A stretch of DNA of 64,000 nucleotides from CAZNKU01 sp045654805 (GTDB taxonomy: Bacteria; Bacillota; Clostridia; Monoglobales; Firm-18). A program made the position numbers and the translations under genes. The notes beneath the pieces were generated by a model. That model made no database searches. It saw nothing but the letters and a program-made list of their open reading frames with translations, and was not told where the DNA came from. Numbering within the stretch: position 1 is the stretch's first letter; the number at the start of each line of letters is the position of its first letter. The stretch covers positions 77,795 through 141,794 of the forward strand of contig JAZOOD010000066.1 of the NCBI GenBank assembly GCA_045654805.1. Direction: 5' to 3'. Below, in pieces: positions 52,679-61,665 of the stretch.

Positions 52679-53992
52679 TTGAATACAAAACGTGCATTAA
52701 TCGCAGTATCTGTTATTGCCGTAATTGCAACAGGTACAGCAGTCTATCAATACAGAAAAAGTGAAAATTACCGCCAGAGTATGGAAAACACCTACCAAAG
52801 AGCATTTGTAGAATTAGTAGACTACGCAGGAAATATTGACGTAATCTTAAACAAAGCTCTTATAACAAACGACTACCTACAGCTTGCAGAGCTTTCAGAA
52901 CAGTTGTGGTCAGAAACCGCATTGGCAAAATCCGCATTGGGACAATTGCCCATAAGCTCTACGGAGCTTGACAAAACATCAGGCTTTATAACACAGGTAA
53001 GTGATTATGTCCACACACTTACCAAAAAATTGCTTAACGGTGAATCAATAACCGAAGACGAGCGTACACAAATAGCCACTCTTGTGGAATATTCTGATTC
53101 ATTGAACAATGATTTAAAGGAAATGGAAAATCAGTTTATAAACGGAACCCTTGACTTGTCCGCAAAGCAAGTGAAATCTGCCTTTTCCGACAGCAAGATA
53201 ACAAACATAAACGACAGTCTGGGCAATATTGAAAAAAGCTTTGAGGACTACCCCACCATCATATATGACGGCCCCTTTGCAGAACATATTCTTAACCGAA
53301 AATCCCAAATATTGAGTCAGCCCCAAATCTCACAGGAAAAAGCGAAGGACATTGCGGAAAAATTTGCGGAAACAAATCTTGAATATTCAGGAGATTCCAA
53401 CGGCAGTATTCCAAGCTATATATTTTCATCAAAGGACAACGATGTATGTATAGAAATATCCAAAAACGGAGGTAAAACCGTAATGCTTACCAATAGCGTT
53501 GCCGTTAAAAATCCCGAAATCAGCATTGAGGAGGCGTCTCAAATTGCGTCGGATTTCCTTTTAAAAAACAATTATACAGATATGAAGCAGACGGGCTATA
53601 CTCTGGAGGGGAATATTGTAAATTTCGCCTTCGCATACACTATTGATAACTATACAATATATTCAGACCTTATAAAAATAAAGGTTTCATTACACGATGG
53701 TAAAATATGCGGTTTTGAGTCCAACGGCTACCTTTTTAATCATAAGGAACGTGCTATACCCAACCCTAATTTATCAGAAGAAAATGTAAGAGATAATTTA
53801 AACGGCAATCTGCAAATAGAGCAAATCAATATGGCGTGTATCCCCCGTGACAACGGCACGGAATGTTGGTGCTACGAAGTAAAAGCAAAATCAAACAACA
53901 AAACATTTTTGATATACGTTAACACCTTAACAGGACACGAGGAGGAAATCCTTTTGTACGTGGAAGATGAAAACGGAAGCCTTACTATATAA
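52679..53992 (+). CDS. ypeB: Germination protein YpeB
   Basis: 437 residues: one N-terminal membrane segment (ALIAVSVIAVIATGTAVYQY), a helical domain at about 30-170 (WSETALAKSALGQLPISSTE), then C-terminal PepSY-like repeats (QISQEKAKDIAEKF; EISIEEASQIASDF). In Bacillus and Clostridium YpeB is needed for stability and location of the cortex-lytic enzyme SleB, usually encoded next to it. Here sleB is not adjacent; ypeB is instead 11 bases after the gerC subunit. TTG start with GAGG 11 bases upstream. Confidence 0.92.
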   Translation: MNTKRALIAVSVIAVIATGTAVYQYRKSENYRQSMENTYQRAFVELVDYAGNIDVILNKALITNDYLQLAELSEQLWSETALAKSALGQLPISSTELDKTSGFITQVSDYVHTLTKKLLNGESITEDERTQIATLVEYSDSLNNDLKEMENQFINGTLDLSAKQVKSAFSDSKITNINDSLGNIEKSFEDYPTIIYDGPFAEHILNRKSQILSQPQISQEKAKDIAEKFAETNLEYSGDSNGSIPSYIFSSKDNDVCIEISKNGGKTVMLTNSVAVKNPEISIEEASQIASDFLLKNNYTDMKQTGYTLEGNIVNFAFAYTIDNYTIYSDLIKIKVSLHDGKICGFESNGYLFNHKERAIPNPNLSEENVRDNLNGNLQIEQINMACIPRDNGTECWCYEVKAKSNNKTFLIYVNTLTGHEEEILLYVEDENGSLTI

Positions 53993-53995
53993 ACC

Positions 53996-54027
53996 AAAAT
54001 GAGATGTGAATTTCACATCTCATTTTT
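53996..54027. terminator. Bidirectional terminator of the ger-ypeB operon and RAYT gene
   Basis: A palindrome AAAATGAGATGTGAA/TTTCACATCTCATTTTT of about 15 bp begins 4 bases after the ypeB stop, with T tracts on both strands. It overlaps the last codons of the convergent transposase gene. Confidence 0.8.
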
Positions 54028-54228
54028 CGCATAAAAACAATCTTGTTCCCATTTTAAAATGTTTGTATCTATGTATTCCCATATTTTGTTGTAGTCGGAA
54101 TCTCCACGGATTATGTGGTCATGAAAATCTCTTTGCCATATTTTTTGTTGGTAATATGTTTGATGAATTTTCTTTGAGGCATTCATTTTCAAATACCCCA
54201 TTGCTTTTGATATAACAGAGCGGTGCCA

Positions 54229-54254
54229 TTGTAGGGGCGATTCAAGAATCGCCC
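54229..54254 (+). repeat. REP-like palindrome, copy 1
   Basis: GTAGGGG leads into GGGCGATTC-AA-GAATCGCCC (54235-54254), a perfect 9-bp stem. Together with copy 2 it forms an inverted pair. Confidence 0.75.
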
Positions 54255-54396
54255 GTTTATCGTTACACTTTACAACCACAATCAAATGAATGTGATTTGG
54301 CATAATTATATATTTAGGTATTTCAATATCAAACCTTTCAGGCAGTCTTTCAATTATACCCTTAACAATATCTCCATATATTGTCAATTCATTTTC

Positions 54397-54422
54397 GGGC
54401 GATTCGTGAATCGCCCCTACAA
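54397..54422 (-). repeat. REP-like palindrome, copy 2 (inverted)
   Basis: GGGCGATTC-GT-GAATCGCCC (54397-54416) followed by CTACAA. Read on the minus strand it matches copy 1 over about 26 bases including the flanking TTGTAG, with one difference in the loop. Confidence 0.75.
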
Positions 54423-54542
54423 TATTTGAAAACAAACACTTTCTATTATGTGTGCATATTGTAATAAAATACGCACCGGGTGTGTTGTAATCATAACCTT
54501 TCAATCTAGTTGTTTTTCGTTTTGGTAATTCCATTATATCAC

Positions 54543-56591
54543 CTAATTAAAATTAACCACATCAATAGCCTTAAACACTTTACTGAGGTTATCCTTTATC
54601 ATCTCTTTATCTTCCGCCCTCATATCCTTGCCGTTTTTAATTACATATTCCGCAGCAACACCGGCATCTGTAAGGATATCCGTATCTTCATAAATATTGG
54701 CTATCTTAAATTCAGGCAAGCCGTGTTGACGTGTACCGAAAAATTCACCGGGTCCGCGGATTTGCAAATCTTTTTCCGAAATAACGAAGCCGTCGTTTGT
54801 TTCCGTCATAATCTTCATTCGTTCCTTTGCAACCTCGCCGTTACTTTCGCAAAACATTATGCAATAGGACTGATATTCACCTCTGCCTACCCGTCCTCGC
54901 AACTGATGAAGCTGGGAAAGTCCAAAGCGTTCCGCATTTTCAATCACCATAGTGTTGGCGTTAGGGACATTCACGCCCACCTCTATAACTGTTGTGCTTA
55001 CAAGAACGTTTATATTACCCCTGTAAAATTCCGTCATTATTCTGTCCTTTTCCTTTGCAGGGAGTTTTCCGTGAACAACACCCACAACATAATTACCAAA
55101 CACATTTTTCTGCAGTTGCTCTGCATATTCCGTAACCGCCTTTACATCCTCCATAGTTTCGGAATTTTCAACCATAGGGCATACAATATACACCTGCCTG
55201 CCCTCGGCAATATGCTTTAGCATAAAGTTATTTATACGGTTACGCATTTTTTCATCAACAGCGTATGTATCCACAGGTTTTCTGCCCGGTGGTAATTGTT
55301 TAATTGACGAAATATCCAAATCTCCGTACAATATAAGCGCCAATGTACGGGGTATGGGAGTCGCCGTCATAACGAGCATATGAGGATGCTCCCCTTTTTC
55401 CGCAAGGGCAGAGCGTTGCTTAACCCCAAAGCGGTGCTGTTCGTCAGTTATAACCAACGCCAGCTTTGCAAACTCCACTTCCTTTTGGATAATAGCATGA
55501 GTCCCCACAACAACGTCCACACTGCCCGACTTTATCCGTTCATAAGCCTCGCGTTTTTGCTTTGCAGTCATACTGCCTGTAAGGAGAATGGTATTGATAC
55601 CATACTTTTCAAACATATTACCCAATGATTCAAAATGCTGAGTAGCCAATATTTCCGTAGGTGCCATCATAGCTGTTTGATAACCGTTTTTAACGGCTAT
55701 ATACATAGACGCCGCGGCAACAACCGTCTTACCGCAACCTACATCGCCCTGAACAAGCCTGTTCATAGGCTTTTGCCCGCCCATATCTTCAGCAATTTCC
55801 CCCACAACCTTTAACTGGTCATCGGTCAATTTAAAGGGAAGTCCTGAAATAAATTCATATCCGTAATTTCTGTCCTCAATCTTTATTCCCACGCTATCTT
55901 TGCGTCTGCCACGCAAAAAACGCATTGCAAGCTGTAAATAAAAAAATTCTTCAAATACAAGTCTGCGTCTTGCAAACCTGTGTTTTTCCTCCGACTGTGG
56001 AAAGTGGATGTTTTCAACGGCATAATCTATACCGCAAAGGGTATACTTTTCCCTTATAAAATCAGGTATAGTTTCCCTGATTTCCGGTATTGCCCTCACA
56101 CACTCTGCAACGGTAGTCTGCACAATTTTTTGTGTCAAATTAGCCGTCAGCGGGTAAATAGGCACTATTTTATTGGTAAGCTTTGCATCCTCACACTTTT
56201 CATATACAGGGTTTGTCATTTCCACACGGTGGTTTTTAACTTTAACCTCACCGTAAAAATAATAGTCAGCGGAAATATCAAAGCTTTTTGCAATCCAATC
56301 CTGATTAAACCAGGTTATTTCCACAACCCCTGTACTGTCGGAAACTTTTAATTTCTGCAAAGAAAGCCCGCGACGAACACGGTTGTTCTTCACAACCGTA
56401 ACCGCGCAGGCTTTGATAAGTACATTTTCACCGTCCGACACATCACAGATGTTTTTTGCTTTTGAACGGTCTTCATATGCCCTGGGGTAATATTTGAGCA
56501 TATCTTCAACAGTATAAACGCCGATTTTATTGAACAATTTTTCCCTTGCAGGACCAATTGATTTAATTGTGTTTATACTGTCATTAATCAT
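54543..56591 (-). CDS. recG: ATP-dependent DNA helicase RecG
   Basis: Remodels stalled replication forks and Holliday junctions. 682 residues: an N-terminal wedge domain with OB fold (GENVLIKACAVTVVKNNRVR), superfamily 2 helicase with Walker A QGDVGCGKTVVAA, DEQHRFG, MTATPIPRTLAL, TTVIEVGVNVPNA and the C-terminal QLRGRVGRG plus RGPGEFFGTRQHG. The fakA gene is 20 bases upstream, an order known from Bacillus (yloU-yloV-...-recG). Confidence 0.97.
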   Translation of the reverse strand: MINDSINTIKSIGPAREKLFNKIGVYTVEDMLKYYPRAYEDRSKAKNICDVSDGENVLIKACAVTVVKNNRVRRGLSLQKLKVSDSTGVVEITWFNQDWIAKSFDISADYYFYGEVKVKNHRVEMTNPVYEKCEDAKLTNKIVPIYPLTANLTQKIVQTTVAECVRAIPEIRETIPDFIREKYTLCGIDYAVENIHFPQSEEKHRFARRRLVFEEFFYLQLAMRFLRGRRKDSVGIKIEDRNYGYEFISGLPFKLTDDQLKVVGEIAEDMGGQKPMNRLVQGDVGCGKTVVAAASMYIAVKNGYQTAMMAPTEILATQHFESLGNMFEKYGINTILLTGSMTAKQKREAYERIKSGSVDVVVGTHAIIQKEVEFAKLALVITDEQHRFGVKQRSALAEKGEHPHMLVMTATPIPRTLALILYGDLDISSIKQLPPGRKPVDTYAVDEKMRNRINNFMLKHIAEGRQVYIVCPMVENSETMEDVKAVTEYAEQLQKNVFGNYVVGVVHGKLPAKEKDRIMTEFYRGNINVLVSTTVIEVGVNVPNANTMVIENAERFGLSQLHQLRGRVGRGEYQSYCIMFCESNGEVAKERMKIMTETNDGFVISEKDLQIRGPGEFFGTRQHGLPEFKIANIYEDTDILTDAGVAAEYVIKNGKDMRAEDKEMIKDNLSKVFKAIDVVNFN

Positions 56592-56611
56592 ATTACCCTC
56601 CGGACGAGATT

Positions 56612-58246
56612 TTATTCTATTGATATAATATAATAATAAAGTGGCTGACCGCCGTTGTGTACCATACAGTCAAGCTTAGGATATTTTTCGTTAATTGCTG
56701 ATTCAAGCTCTGCAGCCTGTTCTTCTGTAACGTCACTGCCGTAGAATACGGAAATCATTGCAGAATCATCATCAACCATATCGGCAAGAAGCTCCATAAC
56801 AACATCTTCAGGTTCTTCACCAAGATGAGTTATCTTACCTTCCTCCATACCCATTATGTCATTTTGTTTAATAGACATACCGTCCATTTCAGAATCACGT
56901 GCCGCAAAGGTAACGGAGCCTGTTTTTACCATAGAAACAGCTTCCATCATAGCGTCCTTTATTTCTTCAACATCAGCACCCTCATCAAATGTAAGCACAG
57001 CACTTACACCCTGTGGAACAGACCTTGTTGGTATAACTATAACATTTTTGTCTGTAAGCTCATCAACCTGTTCTGCAGCAAGAATGATATTCTTGTTATT
57101 GGGGAATACAAATACATTTTCAGCATTTACAGCTTCAACAGCCTTTAGGATATCCTCGGTACTTGGGTTCATACTCTGACCGCCCTCTACCATTTTATCC
57201 ACGCCGATTTCTGTAAATATAGCTTCCATACCTTCACCTGCCGCAACGGCAACCATACCGTACTTTTTAGCAGGTTCTTTTGGTGTTTCTACCGCAGGAG
57301 CAGTTGTTTCGCCAATATTTTCACTATGCTGAATTTTCATATTATCAATTTTGATGCTTTCCATTTCACCGATTTTAACAGCCTGTTCAAGAACAAATCC
57401 CGGATTGTTTGTATGGATATGCACCTTAACAACATCGTCATCATCAATTACAAGCATACAGTCACCCTTTGGTGAAATATCACTGCGGAACTTGTCTATG
57501 CTGTAATCAGTCTTTTTAGCAATAATAAATTCGGTACAGTACATAAATTCAATGTCTGCAGTATCAATTTCACTTCTGTTCACAACAGAAGGTGCTACAG
57601 AAACCGAAGCTCCGTCATTAAGTTCAATTTCCTCACCGTTTAGTGCACTTAAGCAACCTTCTAAAATTGTGCAAAGACCCATACCGCCCGCGTCAACAAC
57701 GCCTGCCTGTTTAAGTACAGGTAACATTTCAGGGGTTTTGTTCAAAACTTCCTTTGCGTGTTGGCACACAAGCTTTGCAAATTCGCAAATATCCTCTGTT
57801 TTAGGTGCAATCTTCACTGCATATTCAGCAGTTTCTCTGGAAACTGTAAGTATTGTACCCTCAGTAGGCTTCATAACGGCTTTGTATGCAGTTTTGTTAG
57901 CATTGTCAAATGCCGCCGCAAGCTGTACTGTATTTATTTCATCAAGCTTGTTAAGACCTTTGTAGAAACCTCTGAACAGCTGGGACGAAATAACACCGCT
58001 GTTACCTCTTGCACCGCGAAGGGAAGCTGAAGCTATAACCTCCGCAACCTTAGAAACGCTGTTTGTATCAAGTGCAGCAATCTGACGTGCCGCAGCCATA
58101 ACTGTCATAGACATATTTGTACCTGTATCGCCGTCGGGAACAGGGAATACGTTTAAATCATCAACCATTTTTTTATTATTTTCAAGGTTGTTTGCACCGC
58201 TTAAAAATGCCTTTTTAAGCATATTGCCATCTAATATTTTTATCAA
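56612..58246 (-). CDS. fakA: DhaL-domain kinase FakA/YloV-like (fatty acid kinase)
   Basis: About 544 residues. The N-terminal DhaL ATP-binding domain has NVFPVPDGDTGTNMSMT, SLRGARGNSGVISSQLFRGF and QAGVVDAGGMGLCTILEG. The middle and C-terminal domains match YloV/FakA. With FakB proteins, FakA phosphorylates exogenous fatty acids. TTG at 58246 is placed 8 bases after AAGGAG; a GTG three codons earlier abuts that site. Four bases or fewer separate it from the Asp23 gene. Confidence 0.9.
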   Translation of the reverse strand: MIKILDGNMLKKAFLSGANNLENNKKMVDDLNVFPVPDGDTGTNMSMTVMAAARQIAALDTNSVSKVAEVIASASLRGARGNSGVISSQLFRGFYKGLNKLDEINTVQLAAAFDNANKTAYKAVMKPTEGTILTVSRETAEYAVKIAPKTEDICEFAKLVCQHAKEVLNKTPEMLPVLKQAGVVDAGGMGLCTILEGCLSALNGEEIELNDGASVSVAPSVVNRSEIDTADIEFMYCTEFIIAKKTDYSIDKFRSDISPKGDCMLVIDDDDVVKVHIHTNNPGFVLEQAVKIGEMESIKIDNMKIQHSENIGETTAPAVETPKEPAKKYGMVAVAAGEGMEAIFTEIGVDKMVEGGQSMNPSTEDILKAVEAVNAENVFVFPNNKNIILAAEQVDELTDKNVIVIPTRSVPQGVSAVLTFDEGADVEEIKDAMMEAVSMVKTGSVTFAARDSEMDGMSIKQNDIMGMEEGKITHLGEEPEDVVMELLADMVDDDSAMISVFYGSDVTEEQAAELESAINEKYPKLDCMVHNGGQPLYYYIISIE

Positions 58247-58258
58247 CTGCTTCACTCC

Positions 58259-58612
58259 TTAATCCACTCTGACGCTTTCAACATTAACGTTAACCTGCTT
58301 TACTGAAAAGCCTGTTACACTTTCAACATTGTATTTTACGCTTTCAATAATACTTTCAGATGTTGTTTTTATGTTGATGCCGTAACCTACGATTACGTGA
58401 ACATCAATAACAAGACCATCCTCATCAACAACAACCTTTATACCCTTGGACATTGCATCCCTTTTAAGCAATGATGCAATACCGTCTGCTTTATTGCGTA
58501 CTGCCATACCAACCACACCGTAGCAACGTGTTGCCGCATCACCGGCGATAGTAGCTATAACGTCATTTGAAATAGTAATCAAACCATTGTTGTTTTCAAT
58601 TTTAGCATTCAT
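58259..58612 (-). CDS. Asp23/Gls24 family protein (YloU-like)
   Basis: 117 residues: NGLITISNDVIATIAGDAAT, DGLVIDVHVIVGYGINI and KYNVESVTGFSVKQVNV are typical of the Asp23 envelope stress family. Cytoplasmic, often membrane-tethered via AmaP. Start at the ATG ending at 58612 with GGAGGTG upstream. The yloU-yloV order with fakA is conserved in Firmicutes. Confidence 0.93.
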   Translation of the reverse strand: MNAKIENNNGLITISNDVIATIAGDAATRCYGVVGMAVRNKADGIASLLKRDAMSKGIKVVVDEDGLVIDVHVIVGYGINIKTTSESIIESVKYNVESVTGFSVKQVNVNVESVRVD

Positions 58613-58643
58613 AAAATACACCTCCATGTGCATACTTAATTAT

Positions 58644-58672
58644 ATTTTAATACATTTTTAAGAAAATATCAA
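58644..58672 (-). promoter_or_regulatory. Sigma-A promoter of asp23-fakA-recG
   Basis: Minus strand TTGATA, 17-base spacer, TAAAAT, 31 bases before the ATG. Confidence 0.6.
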
Positions 58673-58743
58673 ACCTTTTTTGTAAAAAAACGGATATTTT
58701 TAAAAAAATATTATAAACTAACATTAAAAAAGTGAGGTTTTAT

Positions 58744-59091
58744 ATGAAAAAATACGCTTATTATATAATCGGTATTTTTGCAGGCTTTGTAAACGGAATT
58801 TTAGGAACAGGCGGGGGAACAATAGTTGTACCGTCAATAGAGTGGCTGGGTGTAGATGCCAAAAAGTCGCACTCCACCGCCATAGCCATAATACTGCCCA
58901 TAACCGCCGTATCGGCATTCTTTTACTTCCGTCAGGGGAATGTGGACATTAAATCCACCCTGATTTTAGCATCTGCGGGTTGTGCAGGGGCAATTATCGG
59001 TGCAAAATTTCTTAAAAAAATACCGTCCTCGTACTTGAAAATCATTTTCGGAATTTCAATGATTGCAGGCGGTATAAAAACATTTTTGTAA
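58744..59091 (+). CDS. TauE/SafE exporter, half-length protein 1
   Basis: 115 residues with about four membrane segments: YIIGIFAGFVNGILGTGGGT carries the family glycine motif near the N-terminus, then DAKKSHSTAIAIILPITAVS. Normal TauE/SafE proteins are about 250 residues with two such repeats; here each repeat is a separate gene. GAGG precedes the ATG; a TTG four codons earlier is less likely. Confidence 0.85.
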   Translation: MKKYAYYIIGIFAGFVNGILGTGGGTIVVPSIEWLGVDAKKSHSTAIAIILPITAVSAFFYFRQGNVDIKSTLILASAGCAGAIIGAKFLKKIPSSYLKIIFGISMIAGGIKTFL

Positions 59092-59101
59092 AGGTGATAA
59101 A

Positions 59102-59470
59102 ATGATTTATCTTATAATAGCTGGGCTTGTATCAGGAATAATAAGCGGTATGGGTATCGGCGGAGGAATAATACTTATCCCCGTGCTGACGATATTTTTA
59201 GGCTTTGACCAAAAGGTTGCACAGGGCATTACCCTTTTGTACTTTATACCCACCGCAATTTTTGCCCTGATTGTACACATAAAAAACAAAACTATAGATT
59301 TTAAAATTGCCCTGAGAATTGCATCCACAGGAGTGCTTTTTGCGGGAATTGGTGCATACTGCATAAAATACCTTCCCACCCCTCTGCTCAGCAAAATTTT
59401 TGCAGTATTTTTGCTTACAGTAGGAGTATGTCAGGTTGTTTCGGGTATAAAGCTAATTAAGCACAAATGA
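59102..59470 (+). CDS. TauE/SafE exporter, half-length protein 2
   Basis: 122 residues: GLVSGIISGMGIGGGIILIP is the second glycine motif, followed by DQKVAQGITLLYFIPTAIFA. It begins 10 bases after its partner with its own AAAGGTGA site. Together the pair provides one full-length equivalent, presumably as a heterodimer exporting an anion such as sulfite or a sulfonate (family inference). It overlaps the end of the convergent next gene by 18 bases. Confidence 0.85.
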   Translation: MIYLIIAGLVSGIISGMGIGGGIILIPVLTIFLGFDQKVAQGITLLYFIPTAIFALIVHIKNKTIDFKIALRIASTGVLFAGIGAYCIKYLPTPLLSKIFAVFLLTVGVCQVVSGIKLIKHK

Positions 59471-60016
59471 ATTTGCAATATTACTGAAAATCCGCGACAT
59501 TTCATCACTTATATCTGCACTTTCCGTCACCGTAATGTTGTATCCGTAATCATCTGTTATAACAATAGTCTGTGTAACTGTATTGTTGTTATATAAAAAT
59601 TTTGCAAAAGTTGCCACAGATCCGTTTAAATCAACCTCGTCATAGCTGATTAAAACTGCATCTGTCATAAGCGAATATTCAAATTCCTCACGGGTCATTT
59701 TTTTAAGACTGCCGTCATTTTTTGCAGTAATTATATTAAGGCTTGAACCGCTTTTTTCATCATCCAGAATAAAGTCAATAGCCTTTGCCATACTCTTTGC
59801 CTGCATATTTGCGGGATATTTTATGGTATATCCGTTTTCGGATTTGTGAACTTTAAACTCACCCTCCACAGGGTCGTCTATAGCGGTTTCTTCAAGCTTT
59901 GTTTCGATTTTATCCTTTACATCATTATCCAAAACAAGCTGTGCAATCACAAGTCCTAAAATAATTACTACACATACCAAAACACATATAACAAGATTAA
60001 TAATTTTTTTATCCAT
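59453..60016 (-). CDS. Hypothetical membrane-anchored protein
   Basis: 187 residues, family not named with confidence. One N-terminal membrane segment (IINLVICVLVCVVIILGLVI), then an extracellular domain with HKSENGYTIKYPANMQAKSM, SGSSLNIITAKND and TQTIVITDDYGYNITVTES. The pattern is reminiscent of small PsbP/DcrB-like lipid- or wall-associated domains. AAGGAG lies before the ATG. It is last of the tcdA-ttcA unit, 9 bases after the TtcA-like gene. Confidence 0.72.
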   Translation of the reverse strand: MDKKIINLVICVLVCVVIILGLVIAQLVLDNDVKDKIETKLEETAIDDPVEGEFKVHKSENGYTIKYPANMQAKSMAKAIDFILDDEKSGSSLNIITAKNDGSLKKMTREEFEYSLMTDAVLISYDEVDLNGSVATFAKFLYNNNTVTQTIVITDDYGYNITVTESADISDEMSRIFSNIANSFVLN

Positions 60017-60025
60017 ATATACTCC

Positions 60026-60862
60026 TTAAAAATTATCTAAAAAAGAATATTCCTTACCCTGCATTTTGTAACCGGGCATGGTGTCCACATTAACGGAATG
60101 TATGCTGTTAAAAATATTGCTGTCCACCAACGGATTTACCTTTTTTAAATCACGGATTAAAAACTTAATTTCCTGCCTTTTGGATTCCCCAATGCCGTCT
60201 TCGGAAGCATCACGATTTTCAACAAACCTGCAGGCACATTGTATAAATTCAAGGTTGTTATAATTTTTCCACGCAATTATTGAGTCCTCGTGTACACAGT
60301 ATAGCGGGCGGATAAGCTCCATCCCCTCAAAGTTTGTGCTGTGAAGCTTCGGCAACATTCCCTGAATCTGTGCACCGTACATCATACCCATAAGGGTAGT
60401 TTCAATAACATCATCAAAATGGTGCCCCAATGCAATTTTATTGCATCCAAGCTCTTTTGCCTTTGCATACAAATGCCCCCGACGCATCCTTGCACACATA
60501 TAACAGGGAGCACCCTCCATTGTATTTACCGCGTCAAAAATTTCGGACTGAAAAACCTGAATGTCAATGTTCATAAGCATTGCATTATCCTCTATTTTTT
60601 TGCGGTTTACATCCTTGTAACCAGGGTCCATACAAAGGTACACAAGTTCAAACTTTGTTTCACTTATCCTCTGCAGGTGTCGCATCAAATTCGCCATAAT
60701 CCAGGAATCCTTGCCACCGGAAATGCATACGGCAATTTTGTCCCCGTCGTTAATCATCTCATACCTTTTTACCCCTGCAATAAACGGGTTCCATATATCT
60801 TTTCTGTATTTTTTAATCAGGCTACGTTCAATAAGCTGATATTTTTCTAACTGTCTTGGCAT
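60026..60862 (-). CDS. TtcA-type tRNA sulfurtransferase
   Basis: 278 residues of the PP-loop ATPase group. PP-loop VCISGGKDSWIMANLM; the CxxC pair in GAPCYMCARMRRG, used for the Fe-S cluster in TtcA; and ALGHHFDDVIETTLMGM. TtcA makes 2-thiocytidine at C32. A related archaeal/bacterial thiouridine enzyme cannot be ruled out. It starts 16 bases inside the TcdA-type gene, so the pair is coupled. Confidence 0.85.
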   Translation of the reverse strand: MPRQLEKYQLIERSLIKKYRKDIWNPFIAGVKRYEMINDGDKIAVCISGGKDSWIMANLMRHLQRISETKFELVYLCMDPGYKDVNRKKIEDNAMLMNIDIQVFQSEIFDAVNTMEGAPCYMCARMRRGHLYAKAKELGCNKIALGHHFDDVIETTLMGMMYGAQIQGMLPKLHSTNFEGMELIRPLYCVHEDSIIAWKNYNNLEFIQCACRFVENRDASEDGIGESKRQEIKFLIRDLKKVNPLVDSNIFNSIHSVNVDTMPGYKMQGKEYSFLDNF

Positions 60863-61563
60863 AAATCTTTTACAACCTCCGACGCTATTATAAGCCCAGC
60901 AACCGACGGCACAAAGGCAACACTTCCCGGTGTGGCTTTTTTGCTTGTTTCATCACATTCCACATTTTCAAGGGGTGTTAAGGGCTTTTCCTTGGAATAA
61001 ACCACCTTCAGCTTTTTAACTCCCCGCTTTTTAAGCTCGTACCGCATAACCCTTGCAAGAGGGCATACGGAGGTCTTGTAAATATCCGCCACCTCAAATG
61101 CTGTAGGGTCAAGCTTGTTGCCTGCACCCATAGAAGATATTATTGGAGTACCGCAATCTTGTGCCTGCATTACAAGCTGTATTTTACCGCTTACCGTATC
61201 TATTGCATCCACTACGTAGTCATACTTTGAAAAGTCAAATTCCCCGCTTGTTTCAGGCAGATAAAAGCAATTTTGCACCGTAACCTCCGCCTGCGGGTTA
61301 ATATTCTTAATCCTGCTTGCCATAACTTCGGTTTTTGGCATACCTATGGTGGAATGCAGTGCTATAATCTGTCTGTTAATATTTGTAAGGCTTACAACAT
61401 CATTGTCAACCAACACAATGTGCCCCACACCACTGCGTGCCAAAGCCTCTGCAACATAACCTCCTACACCTCCTACACCAAATACGGCAACGGTGGAATT
61501 TTTAAGCTTATTCAGTTTTTCCTCACCGAGCAATAGCTCTGTTCTTGAAAATTCATTTATCAT
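60847..61563 (-). CDS. tcdA: tRNA threonylcarbamoyladenosine dehydratase, TcdA-like
   Basis: 238 residues, E1-like ThiF family. Nucleotide-binding VAVFGVGGVGGYVAEALARSG, VDNDVVSLTNINRQI, DYVVDAIDTVSGK and ISSMGAGNKLDPTAFEVADI, the last typical of TcdA/CsdL. Cyclises t6A37 to ct6A37. AAAGGT lies upstream. Together with the gene after it, it forms a tRNA anticodon-loop modification pair. Confidence 0.9.
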   Translation of the reverse strand: MINEFSRTELLLGEEKLNKLKNSTVAVFGVGGVGGYVAEALARSGVGHIVLVDNDVVSLTNINRQIIALHSTIGMPKTEVMASRIKNINPQAEVTVQNCFYLPETSGEFDFSKYDYVVDAIDTVSGKIQLVMQAQDCGTPIISSMGAGNKLDPTAFEVADIYKTSVCPLARVMRYELKKRGVKKLKVVYSKEKPLTPLENVECDETSKKATPGSVAFVPSVAGLIIASEVVKDLCQDS

Positions 61564-61629
61564 ATAAAATTAACCTTTCACATTATTATAAATATTTTAC
61601 CACAAACCACACATATTTTCAACCACCAT

Positions 61630-61657
61630 AAAAAAACAGTACGGAAAAACCGTACTG
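61630..61657 (-). terminator. Terminator of the ABC exporter operon
   Basis: CAGTACGG (61637-61644), five-base loop, CCGTACTG (61650-61657), with a seven-base T run on the minus strand, shortly after the permease stop. Confidence 0.82.
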
Positions 61658-61665
61658 CTTTTGTA

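Larger units (their letters stand above)
54013..54534 (-). mobile_element. REP-associated tyrosine transposase (RAYT, Y1_Tnp)
   Basis: 173 residues of the IS200-like/RAYT type. N-terminus RLKGYDYNTPGAYFITICTH, the HUH motif MPNHIHLIVVV and the catalytic Tyr region IRGDSDYNKIWEYIDTN. It looks intact. RAYTs act as single-copy transposases on REP palindromes. Two inverted REP-like palindromes lie inside its own coding sequence, encoding VGAIHESPE and RAILESPLQ. It follows recG by 8 bases, preceded by AGGTGAT, so it is probably co-transcribed from the recG promoter. No separate IS ends were found. Confidence 0.88.
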
